DNA from: Rossellomorea aquimaris
GTDB taxonomy: Bacteria; Bacillota; Bacilli; Bacillales; Bacillaceae_B
Length of the DNA: 64,000 nt
Direction of reading: 5' to 3'
Assembly: GCF_000935355.1 (NCBI RefSeq)
Contig: NZ_JXZC01000005.1
Location: 181,278-245,277 of the forward strand
The position numbers and the translations under genes are program-made. Below are positions 36,411 to 45,603 of the stretch, in pieces. Numbering within the stretch: position 1 is the stretch's first letter; every line of letters begins with the position of its first letter. The notes beneath the pieces were generated by a model. It worked only from the letters and a program-made list of their open reading frames with translations, ran no database searches and was not told the origin of the DNA.

Positions 36411-37064
36411 CTAGATAATAAGCTCTTTCTTCATGACTTCCTTTGCTTCAGAAACGAGTAGCAAATCAATCCATTGATCGATATTCTTGTAGTATTGATC
36501 GATAAAATAATATTCCTGAGGAAACATTTGCCATACTTCCCTTAGTTGCTGACTATTGAGGAACGGCATGGTCAGCATGGACTTGAGCTGGATCACTAAA
36601 AAGCTGACAGGCTGCTTCTTCAATGCATGATCCTTCATCCCTTGTTCAAATAACCGTTTCATATAATGTCGCTCTTTCATTAAATAGGAAGAAATGATTT
36701 CACGCACAACCTGCGAATCAATCGATACTTCCCTCCAGATAAATCTGGCTAATTGATGATTTTCACTTTGAAATTTCAAGATTTTGTACACTGCCCGTTT
36801 TAAGCATAAATCAGCACTTACATAGTTCAAGGCTTCCACTTCTTCCTGAAGAAAGCGCAGATACTGTTCAAAGAAATGAGTGAAGCATGCTTCCAACACT
36901 CCCTGCTTCCCTTTAAAGTAATAGGAGATGGTAGCAGGATTTACATTCGCTCTTTTTGCTATATCCCGGACTGAGGTCCCATCAAAACCATGATCATAAA
37001 ACAAATACACGGCTGCTTGAAAAATAGCTTCTTTCGTGGGTATGGAGGTATCTAGTTTTTTCAT
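36411..37064 (-). CDS. refZ: TetR-family FtsZ regulator RefZ (YttP)
   Basis: 217 residues from ATG 37064 (AAGGGG 7 nt upstream). N-terminal TetR DNA-binding domain (GFDGTSVRDIAKRANVNPATISYYFKGK). In B. subtilis RefZ binds near oriC and affects FtsZ and septum position early in sporulation. Assigned from sequence resemblance and its place between hisJ and ytsP. Confidence 0.88.
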   Translation of the reverse strand: MKKLDTSIPTKEAIFQAAVYLFYDHGFDGTSVRDIAKRANVNPATISYYFKGKQGVLEACFTHFFEQYLRFLQEEVEALNYVSADLCLKRAVYKILKFQSENHQLARFIWREVSIDSQVVREIISSYLMKERHYMKRLFEQGMKDHALKKQPVSFLVIQLKSMLTMPFLNSQQLREVWQMFPQEYYFIDQYYKNIDQWIDLLLVSEAKEVMKKELII

Positions 37065-37348
37065 ATTTCCCCTTCTTTCAAATATGATAGGCTTATGAAA
37101 AAAACAGTGACGAGGATTCAATCTATTAAAAATCTTTTGATGAAAAAATCTTATTCATTGAAGGTTAGGATGAAATATGCTAAAAATGGTTCAATAGATG
37201 TTTCTATTATAGTTTGTTTACACAAAGAATTCGTGTTTTCATGTGGATTTCCTTTAAGTATTTCTCGACAGGATTTGTTACCTTGAGGGCTAAAGGGAAA
37301 AAACAGACGTGAAATAGCGCATATTATGTAGAATTGGGGGAGTTGTTG

Positions 37349-37834
37349 GTGTTTAAAGTAGAAAAATATCAAGGTACAAAGGAACAGGGCTTTGGTCTTG
37401 TAACAAAACAACTGAAAGCTTTATTAGAAGGCGAACCAAATCAAGTGGCGAATTTAAGCAATGCTTCTGCCCTATTAAATCAATTTATGGACCGCATTAA
37501 CTGGGTAGGCTTTTATTTATATGAAGAAGAAAGCAATCAATTGGTATTAGGACCATTCCAGGGACTGCCTGCATGCGTAAGAATTCCATTAGGAAGAGGC
37601 GTTTGCGGTACATCTGCAAGTGAACAAAAAACGCTTCGGATCGATGATGTCCACCAATTCCCGGGGCACATCGCATGTGATGCAGCCTCTCAATCTGAAA
37701 TCGTCATCCCTCTCGTGAAAGAAGGAAAACTGATCGGGGTACTGGATATTGATAGTCCGGAAAAAGCTAGATTTGACGAAGAGGAGCAGAAGTACTTGGA
37801 GATTTTTGTGGAAGAACTTTTAAAACATCTTTGA
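37349..37834 (+). CDS. ytsP: Free methionine-R-sulfoxide reductase, GAF domain (YtsP)
   Basis: 161 residues from GTG 37349, where GGGGGAG lies 6 nt upstream; earlier TTG codons are too close to it. Single GAF domain with cysteines in LPACVRIPLGRGVCGTSA and HIACDAAS, as in the fRMsr active site. Reduces free methionine-R-sulfoxide. Next to refZ as in B. subtilis. Confidence 0.92.
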   Translation: MFKVEKYQGTKEQGFGLVTKQLKALLEGEPNQVANLSNASALLNQFMDRINWVGFYLYEEESNQLVLGPFQGLPACVRIPLGRGVCGTSASEQKTLRIDDVHQFPGHIACDAASQSEIVIPLVKEGKLIGVLDIDSPEKARFDEEEQKYLEIFVEELLKHL

Positions 37835-37853
37835 TACGGGATCAGAATTGGAT

Positions 37854-37900
37854 AAGACCCTGCCGAATATGAACATTCATATTCGGCAGGGTCTTTTTTT
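37854..37900 (+). terminator. ytsP terminator
   Basis: 18-bp stem 37854-37871 with 37879-37893, then TTTTTTT. Confidence 0.92.
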
Positions 37901-38057
37901 GATCACAATGAAGTTTTGAAGTTGTCACAACTGTAAATGGTAAAAAGTTTACGTTTTTCTATCGTACAAATAGGGAAGTTAGTAAGGGAAATGAGAACTT
38001 TAGACTGGACCATTCCATACAATATCCAGAAGGAATTCCAGGTAAGAGGGGTGTCAT

Positions 38058-38699
38058 ATGAGCGATAAGAAAAAAGACTTACCCTATTTATTATGTTTGC
38101 TGGTGATGCCGGCATTAGGGTTGTTATACACACTACTGAATACGGATACCCGTGAAGCGGTCATCCTTTCTACAACACTTGATGAATGGATCCCATTCGT
38201 GCCGGTTTTCATTGTGCCCTATATTTTCTGGTACGCGTTTATTTTAGGGTACCTTTTTTACTTTTGGTATAAAGACGTCCATATCTTCATGAAAACAATG
38301 AGCATTATTGTTATCGGTGAGTTGATATGTTTCGTTATTTACTTTTTTTTTCAAACTACCGTACCTCGTCCGGAACTTACGGGAGACGGAATGTTTATCC
38401 ACCTGGTAGGGATGATCTATAGTCATGACCAGCCGTATAATGCATTTCCAAGCATCCATGTTTTAACGACATTTTCAATCATTCTTGCCAATATCAATAT
38501 TAAAAATAAACACTCGTTCCACTCTGTCTTTGTGCCGATAATGGGTTCGTTGATTATCGTCTCAACCCTTTTTGTTAAACAACATTATGTTCTCGACATG
38601 GTTGGCTCGATCTTTTTAACGGTGTTCATCTATGGCATTATTTTTGAGCTTTATGGAGTAAGTACAAAGAAATCAAATCAAGCCTATTTAAAAGAGTAA
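38058..38699 (+). CDS. PAP2-superfamily membrane phosphatase
   Basis: 213 residues, five to six membrane helices. Phosphatase motifs: VPRPELTG, NAFPSIHVLTTF (PSxH) and KQHYVLDMVG (HxxxD), the split catalytic triad of PAP2 enzymes. Likely acts on an undecaprenyl or lipid phosphate at the outer membrane face. AAGAGGGGTG site before ATG. Substrate unknown. Confidence 0.85.
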   Translation: MSDKKKDLPYLLCLLVMPALGLLYTLLNTDTREAVILSTTLDEWIPFVPVFIVPYIFWYAFILGYLFYFWYKDVHIFMKTMSIIVIGELICFVIYFFFQTTVPRPELTGDGMFIHLVGMIYSHDQPYNAFPSIHVLTTFSIILANINIKNKHSFHSVFVPIMGSLIIVSTLFVKQHYVLDMVGSIFLTVFIYGIIFELYGVSTKKSNQAYLKE

Positions 38700-38715
38700 A
38701 AATCATCGCCATACA

Positions 38716-38757
38716 AAAACAGGAAGAAACCAGTCAACCTGGTTCCTTCCTGTTTTC
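38716..38757. terminator. Bidirectional terminator of PAP2 gene and methionine gamma-lyase
   Basis: About 16-bp stem with one mismatch at AAAACAGGAAG/CTTCCTGTTTT and a 5-nt loop. Confidence 0.85.
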
Positions 38758-38759
38758 CT

Positions 38760-39941
38760 TTATGCCTTATCCAACGCACGCGATAAATCACTCCATATAT
38801 CCTCCGACGCTTCCAATCCTACAGAAAGCCTTAGAAGTGTGTCACTGATTCCCATGCTTTTTCTTGACTCTTCGGGTACGACTGCATGAGTCATGGTCGC
38901 CGGATGCTGGATCAATGTTTCTGCATCCCCCAGACTGACGGCGATCTTGATCATTTCGAGATCATCCATGAACTTCTGGGCTTCTTCCTTAGAGCCTTTC
39001 AGCGTAAAGGAAATCATCCCGCCAGGTTTTTTCATTTGTTTCTTCATGACAGCGTGCTGAGGGTGATTTGCATGTCCAGGGTAAATAACCGTTTCGACAG
39101 CCGGATGCCCTGCTAATAAATCGGCAATTTTTTCAGCACTTTCACAGTGACGATCCATTCGCACGGCCAATGTTTTTAACCCGCGCAGCAATAACCATGC
39201 ATCAAAGGGAGAAATGATTCCTCCAATATCCTTCTGAGTCGTCATCCGGATTTCAGCCATTTTCTCCTGTGATCCAACAACGAGTCCCGCGACCACATCT
39301 CCGTGACCGCCGATGTACTTTGTCGCGCTATGAATGACAATATCGCATCCCAGTTCCAATGGTCGTTGTAAATAAGGAGAGCAGAATGTATTATCTACCA
39401 CTACCGGAATCCCTTTTTCACGGGCGACCTTCACCACAAGCTCAAGATCAATTAATTGCATCGTCGGATTGATCGGGGTTTCTACATAGATACAGCTCGT
39501 TTGTTCTGTGATTTTCCCTCGGATTTCTTCCTCTGAATCCATGGAAGAAAAATCATGCCCAATCGCAAATTTCTCTTGAAGCAGCTCAAGTAAACCGAAC
39601 GTACAGCCATACACCCCTTGAGAGCATAGGATATGATCCCCTGATTTTGTTAACGAAAACAGCACCGCGCTCACTGCCGCCATACCGGAACCAAAGGCAA
39701 GGGCTGCCTCTCCCCCTTCGAGTGACGCCATCCTGTCTTCCAAAATCGATACCGTCGGATTTCCAAGTCTTGAATATATATAGCCTTCCTCTTCACCAGC
39801 AAATCGATTTTCCCCTTGTTTCGCATTTGCAAAGGTATAGGTAGAAGTTTGGTATAAAGGTGGCGCTAAACTATCAAAATGCTGAGATGATGCATACCCC
39901 TCATGAATCACCCTTGTTTCAAAACGCTTCTCTTCTTTCAT
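38760..39941 (-). CDS. megL: Methionine gamma-lyase (PLP enzyme)
   Basis: 393 residues, Cys/Met metabolism PLP family. PLP lysine K208 in SATKYIGGHGD. Cysteine C113 in VYGCTFGLL corresponds to the active-site cysteine that separates methionine gamma-lyases from cystathionine enzymes; that is the reason for this call. Splits methionine to methanethiol, ammonia and 2-oxobutyrate. A cre-like site overlaps the -35 side of the promoter. Cystathionine gamma-lyase remains possible. Confidence 0.8.
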   Translation of the reverse strand: MKEEKRFETRVIHEGYASSQHFDSLAPPLYQTSTYTFANAKQGENRFAGEEEGYIYSRLGNPTVSILEDRMASLEGGEAALAFGSGMAAVSAVLFSLTKSGDHILCSQGVYGCTFGLLELLQEKFAIGHDFSSMDSEEEIRGKITEQTSCIYVETPINPTMQLIDLELVVKVAREKGIPVVVDNTFCSPYLQRPLELGCDIVIHSATKYIGGHGDVVAGLVVGSQEKMAEIRMTTQKDIGGIISPFDAWLLLRGLKTLAVRMDRHCESAEKIADLLAGHPAVETVIYPGHANHPQHAVMKKQMKKPGGMISFTLKGSKEEAQKFMDDLEMIKIAVSLGDAETLIQHPATMTHAVVPEESRKSMGISDTLLRLSVGLEASEDIWSDLSRALDKA

Positions 39942-40003
39942 ACGTATTCCTCCCAGTAATCCCTTTAAGTCTAAGTAACTACTATTCTAGAATATGATAA
40001 CCC

Positions 40004-40026
40004 TGTCAAAAAAGAAAGCGGTTACA
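40004..40026 (-). promoter_or_regulatory. cre-like site and -35 upstream of the methionine gamma-lyase
   Basis: AGAAAGCGGTTACA (40013-40026, plus strand) matches the cre consensus at 13/14. A TTGACA -35 (minus, 40004-40009) lies directly beside it, with a weak AATAGT 17 bp on. Confidence 0.5.
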
Positions 40027-40068
40027 CTAAAGTGATAAAGGAAAATTGTCTGATTTCCCCCATAAAAG

Positions 40069-40103
40069 TAGAAGCCGGAAGAGACATGTCGACCCCGGCT
40101 TCT
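40069..40103 (-). terminator. dgcP terminator
   Basis: AGAAGCCGG and CCGGCTTCT arms, 15-nt loop, TTTT on the minus strand. Confidence 0.7.
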
Positions 40104-40112
40104 TGAAGGACA

Positions 40113-41945
40113 TTATTCCATGATGATTCCATCACAATCTTTCACAACCTGGTTCTTACCATTATTCTTTGCATGATAGAGTGCTTCATCTGCTTTCTTT
40201 ACTAATTCCTTCACAGACTTAGGGCATTGGTCGTCCCATCTTCTCCATGTGGATAATCCACAGGACAGGGTCACGGCAGGATCTGTTTTTACAGGAACCT
40301 GCTCGACGATGCGCTGAGCAATTCCCCATCCATCCTCAAGATCAAGAGAAGGTAAGTAGACCGCTAATTCTTCTCCACCCCACCTGGCAACAAATCCATC
40401 ATGACTTACGATCCCTTGAATCAGGTTCGACACCCGGATGATTACTTCATCACCAATTTGATGACCGTAGTTATCATTGATCGCTTTAAAATCATCGATA
40501 TCAATTAACAGCAGGGTACCCAATGAATCCTTACTCATGGAAGATTCCATCTCATCATCGAGATAATTCCGCGCGAATAGTTTGGTCATATGATCGGTAA
40601 TGACCATATGTTCGAGCTTCTCACGAAGGGTTGCATTGGTTATTGCAAGGGTCGAGTGATGAATGAAGGACTGAAGCAGCTTGTACATATCAAATGAAAA
40701 CATGTAAGGCTCTTTATGTAACACTACGCAAAACCCTAACAGGGCTTCATTCTGGATCATGGGCACGGCCATGACCGATGGAAAGGCCGCCCCTCGATCA
40801 AATCGATCGCTCACATCTCCCATAAAGATTGCATCCCGTTCCTTCTCGATTCTCGCCTTTACATAGGAGATGTACTTTTCACCTTCTTCTTCAAAAAAAA
40901 CAGAAGAGCTTTCTTCCAGGATTCTATCTTCCCCGTTTTGATGTAGAACAAATCCGATGGCGGATGCTTGAAAGGAACGTTTAATTTGCTTCTTTAAGAA
41001 CATAACCGTATCCGTCAAACGCAAATTCAGGTTCAATTGGTGGGAGGTTTCATTAATAAGCTGCAAATCGGTGATGAGCCTTTTGGATTGTTCGTAGAGT
41101 TTGGCATTTTCAAGGGCACTCCCAGCCGTATAGGCAAGCAGGCGAATGAACTCGATTTTCTGGTCCGTAAAGGTTGAATGGGATTTTGACCTCACCTCAA
41201 GCACCCCATAGATTCCCTGCTTTCCTTTTAAAGGCGCATACAGGACATTCTGTTCCCCGACTTCAATATTCCCATTGACAAATGCCTGCATGGCAGACTC
41301 ATCGGCATGATCAAAGTCAAAGTTTTTAATGGGAAGTGTCCCGAATTCATATCGGTCGTTAGACAATAACAAGTGGAATTCATCGATTGGAAACACCTGC
41401 TTCAACGTTTCAATGATCTCCACTAGAAGCGTATGCACATCCCTGGTCGAGTGAAAGATCTCCGTTACTTTAAATAATTCCCTGTACCGTTTCTCATCTT
41501 CACGTACGGTCTGGATTCCACCTGTATGCTGTAAAAATTGATTGCTTGCTTCCCAGAAAGAATGGAGCCAGCTATCGTCTGCCTTCTCTTTACGTTCATC
41601 CCTCTTTACTAGAAGAATGGCTGAAGGACTGCCGTCTTTATTCGTAAAGTGAAAACGGATAGTGAAATCATTCTCTTCCTCCACCATAACAGGACGAAGA
41701 ATGTATTCCTCCCTTGTTTCAGCAAGCGTGAGGGGAACATCCTCATTGTCACTGGGGTGATATAAGAAATAGGCAGACTCGCTATAAAAATATAAAAATG
41801 CCCGATCAATATCAAGGCAGTCTTTAATGATCGTCAGCCACTTTTGCAGATGAGCAGAATGACCTGACTCGGCTGACAATTCTTCATATATTAAATCAAA
41901 CAGCTTTGACTTATATTCAAGCAAAGAATTATGAATTATATACAT
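40113..41945 (-). CDS. dgcP: GAF-GGDEF diguanylate cyclase (DgcP/YtrP-like)
   Basis: 610 residues from ATG 41945 (GGGTGAG 4 nt upstream); a longer frame exists but overlaps the upstream gene. Two GAF-like domains (about 150-300 and 310-440) precede a GGDEF domain with the active-site signature GGEEL near residue 525. Lacks an obvious inhibitory RxxD. Makes cyclic di-GMP. Position before rpsD is that of B. subtilis ytrP/dgcP. The upstream gene ends 43 bp before it. Confidence 0.92.
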   Translation of the reverse strand: MYIIHNSLLEYKSKLFDLIYEELSAESGHSAHLQKWLTIIKDCLDIDRAFLYFYSESAYFLYHPSDNEDVPLTLAETREEYILRPVMVEEENDFTIRFHFTNKDGSPSAILLVKRDERKEKADDSWLHSFWEASNQFLQHTGGIQTVREDEKRYRELFKVTEIFHSTRDVHTLLVEIIETLKQVFPIDEFHLLLSNDRYEFGTLPIKNFDFDHADESAMQAFVNGNIEVGEQNVLYAPLKGKQGIYGVLEVRSKSHSTFTDQKIEFIRLLAYTAGSALENAKLYEQSKRLITDLQLINETSHQLNLNLRLTDTVMFLKKQIKRSFQASAIGFVLHQNGEDRILEESSSVFFEEEGEKYISYVKARIEKERDAIFMGDVSDRFDRGAAFPSVMAVPMIQNEALLGFCVVLHKEPYMFSFDMYKLLQSFIHHSTLAITNATLREKLEHMVITDHMTKLFARNYLDDEMESSMSKDSLGTLLLIDIDDFKAINDNYGHQIGDEVIIRVSNLIQGIVSHDGFVARWGGEELAVYLPSLDLEDGWGIAQRIVEQVPVKTDPAVTLSCGLSTWRRWDDQCPKSVKELVKKADEALYHAKNNGKNQVVKDCDGIIME

Positions 41946-41988
41946 TTTCTCACCCACACCTAAAAGGTTTGTGAAACTATTATCATCA

Positions 41989-42594
41989 TTAACCCTGAGC
42001 CAGTACCAGATCTTCTTGAAATACAACGAGCCATAACGACTCATCGACGGATAAGGGATGGACTTCCACGGGTTCCGCTTTTCGATCAGACAAATCCAGT
42101 TCAATCAGGTCTTTGTTTCCCCTTAAGGAAATGCCGATCATCTGATCCTGCTCATCATATTCAAAGGGTTGTTGACTGGAAATGAGCCGAGAAGGTGCTT
42201 CCTTCTCCTCTTGCAAAACCTCTAAAGAATCCGAAAATAACACCCACTGTTTGTTATCTAATTGGACCCAGATCCCATTTTCCTCTTTAGTGATCCCTAC
42301 CTTTTTCACGGTTTTCTTTAAAGACACACTATGTAATACCTTAAAATAATACTGATTGCTTCTATCAAGTTCATATATAATAAGGACAGGCTGATCTTGA
42401 ACCATCTTCGCAACTGCAATGACGGGATTCCGTTCCCCGTTTCCTGCAGATAATACTTCCGCATGGATCGATTGTTCAGGCACATCCGCTTGTTCAGAGG
42501 AGGCAGAGGAATAAACAAACCCTCCTAAAACAATCAATAAGCAAAGGCCGATCAATACAAGTCGAAGGTTTTTTTCTCTAATTGATTCTTTCAA
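41989..42594 (-). CDS. Membrane-anchored hypothetical upstream of dgcP
   Basis: 201 residues from TTG 42594 (AGGTGAG 5 nt before). N-terminal helix (LRLVLIGLCLLIVLGGFVYSS, about 10-30) then an outward, beta-rich acidic domain with no cysteine and no known motif. It lies just upstream of the diguanylate cyclase on the same strand, so the two are probably cotranscribed, and it may tether or sense for it. Function unknown. Confidence 0.65.
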   Translation of the reverse strand: MKESIREKNLRLVLIGLCLLIVLGGFVYSSASSEQADVPEQSIHAEVLSAGNGERNPVIAVAKMVQDQPVLIIYELDRSNQYYFKVLHSVSLKKTVKKVGITKEENGIWVQLDNKQWVLFSDSLEVLQEEKEAPSRLISSQQPFEYDEQDQMIGISLRGNKDLIELDLSDRKAEPVEVHPLSVDESLWLVVFQEDLVLAQG

Positions 42595-42711
42595 TGGTAC
42601 TCACCTATTTAACATATTTTCCAAGTTTTATTATATCACAAGAAATGACTTATGGACTATTTTGTTTAGCCCATCACCTTTGCATAAATCTATGAATACT
42701 GAAATACTTCC

Positions 42712-42740
42712 TTGACTTCTATTCTCTCGCGTCATATAAT
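42712..42740 (+). promoter_or_regulatory. rpsD promoter
   Basis: TTGACT (42712-42717), 17-bp spacer, TATAAT (42735-42740). Confidence 0.88.
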
Positions 42741-42744
42741 ATTC

Positions 42745-42932
42745 TTTGTGTAAAATAATGCAGCTTCAGTGAAGTCCTTTATGATCGTATTTTGTTCCTC
42801 TACATCTTGAGGTGTATCTTGTAACCCTCTGCTGCTAGGGCGAAGGTACATGAAAACAAAATACACATAATTGTTTATTCACAGGTGTTTTTATTTTACA
42901 ACAAAATAAAAACAATAAAGGAGGAGTCATTC
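42745..42932 (+). ncRNA. rpsD leader (S4 autoregulatory RNA)
   Basis: About 185-nt leader between the promoter and ATG, with pairable segments (GAGGTGTATCTTG..., CTGCTGCTAGGG). In Bacillus this leader binds S4 to repress rpsD. The exact fold is not checked. Confidence 0.6.
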
Positions 42933-43535
42933 ATGGCTCGATATACTGGCCCAAGCTGGAAATTATCTCGTCGTCTTGGAATCTCTCTAAGCGGTACGGG
43001 TAAAGAATTAGAAAAGCGTCCTTACGCTCCTGGACAACATGGTCCAAACCAACGTAAAAAAATCTCTGAGTACGGTTTACAACTTCAAGAGAAGCAAAAA
43101 CTTCGTCACATGTACGGAGTAACTGAGCGTCAATTCCGTAACCTATTTGACCAAGCTGGCAAATTACAAGGTAAACACGGTGAAAACTTCATGGCGCTAC
43201 TTGAGTGCCGCCTGGATAACGTTGTTTATCGTCTAGGTCTTGCTCGTACTCGCCGTCAAGCACGTCAACTTGTTAACCACGGTCACGTAACAGTGAACGG
43301 ATCTCGCGTAGACATCCCTTCATTCCGCGTTCTTCCTGGTCAAACAATCTCAGTTCGTGAAAAATCACGCAACCTTGACATCATCAAAGAAGCGATGGAA
43401 GTGAACAGCTTTGTTCCTGAATTCCTAACTTTCGATGCTGACAAATTAGAAGGTACTTTCACACGCGTTCCTGAGCGTTCTGAATTACCAGCTGAAATTA
43501 ACGAAGCTCTTATCGTTGAGTTCTACTCTCGTTAA
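42933..43535 (+). CDS. rpsD: 30S ribosomal protein S4
   Basis: 200 residues from ATG 42933 (AGGAGG upstream). Starts [17 protein letters not shown]4 RNA-binding domain [32 protein letters not shown]. Organises 16S assembly and represses its own synthesis through the leader. Ends GLIVEFYSR. Confidence 0.99.
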   Translation: MARYTGPSWKLSRRLGISLSGTGKELEKRPYAPGQHGPNQRKKISEYGLQLQEKQKLRHMYGVTERQFRNLFDQAGKLQGKHGENFMALLECRLDNVVYRLGLARTRRQARQLVNHGHVTVNGSRVDIPSFRVLPGQTISVREKSRNLDIIKEAMEVNSFVPEFLTFDADKLEGTFTRVPERSELPAEINEALIVEFYSR

Positions 43536-43549
43536 TCTTTGTAAGAAAG

Positions 43550-43580
43550 ACACTGTCCATTTTTTGGACAGTGTTTTTTT
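43550..43580 (+). terminator. rpsD terminator
   Basis: ACACTGTCCA with TGGACAGTGT, then TTTTTT. Confidence 0.92.
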
Positions 43581-43689
43581 GATTTCTTTAATAGATTAAG
43601 TCATTGTCTGGACATTTATTAGTGAAAATCGTAGAATTCACGATATTTTACGTATGTGATGGAATTATGAGAAGCGCTTCTTAAGAAGT

Positions 43690-43800
43690 ATTTGAGATAT
43701 ATTTTCAAAAATGGACCGTTTATTTTCAATTTTCACGATATATTTTCAAAAATGGCACTTTTATTTTCAATTAATACGATATATTTTCAAATCCCCCTTC
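43690..43800. repeat. 20-21-nt phased intergenic array, core ATTTTCAA
   Basis: ATTTTC starts at 43701, 43722, 43742, 43763 and 43783. Units alternate GATATATTTTC with AAAATGG and TTATTTTC with AATTWWT. Lies between the convergent rpsD and tyrS terminators. Confidence 0.75.
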
Positions 43801-43807
43801 CGCACAT

Positions 43808-43853
43808 AAAAAAGCACGGTACCCGCTCCACAAAAGAGTAACGGATACCGCAC
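43808..43853 (-). terminator. tyrS terminator
   Basis: GCACGGTACCCG (43814-43825) pairs with CGGATACCGCAC (43842-43853) with G-U pairs; TTTTTT on the minus strand. Confidence 0.85.
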
Positions 43854-43873
43854 TGTCAGATTCAATAATAGTA

Positions 43874-45465
<1,592 letters not shown>

Positions 45466-45603
45466 TTTAGCTATATAAGGTTTTTACCACATTCTAAAAT
45501 ATTAGTCAACTAAACACATGATAAAAGACCATTTTATTTGACTTTTTCCGACAGCTCTCCTGTAAATATGCTATAATGGGAATGTTCTGGGGGGAATGCT
45601 TAT

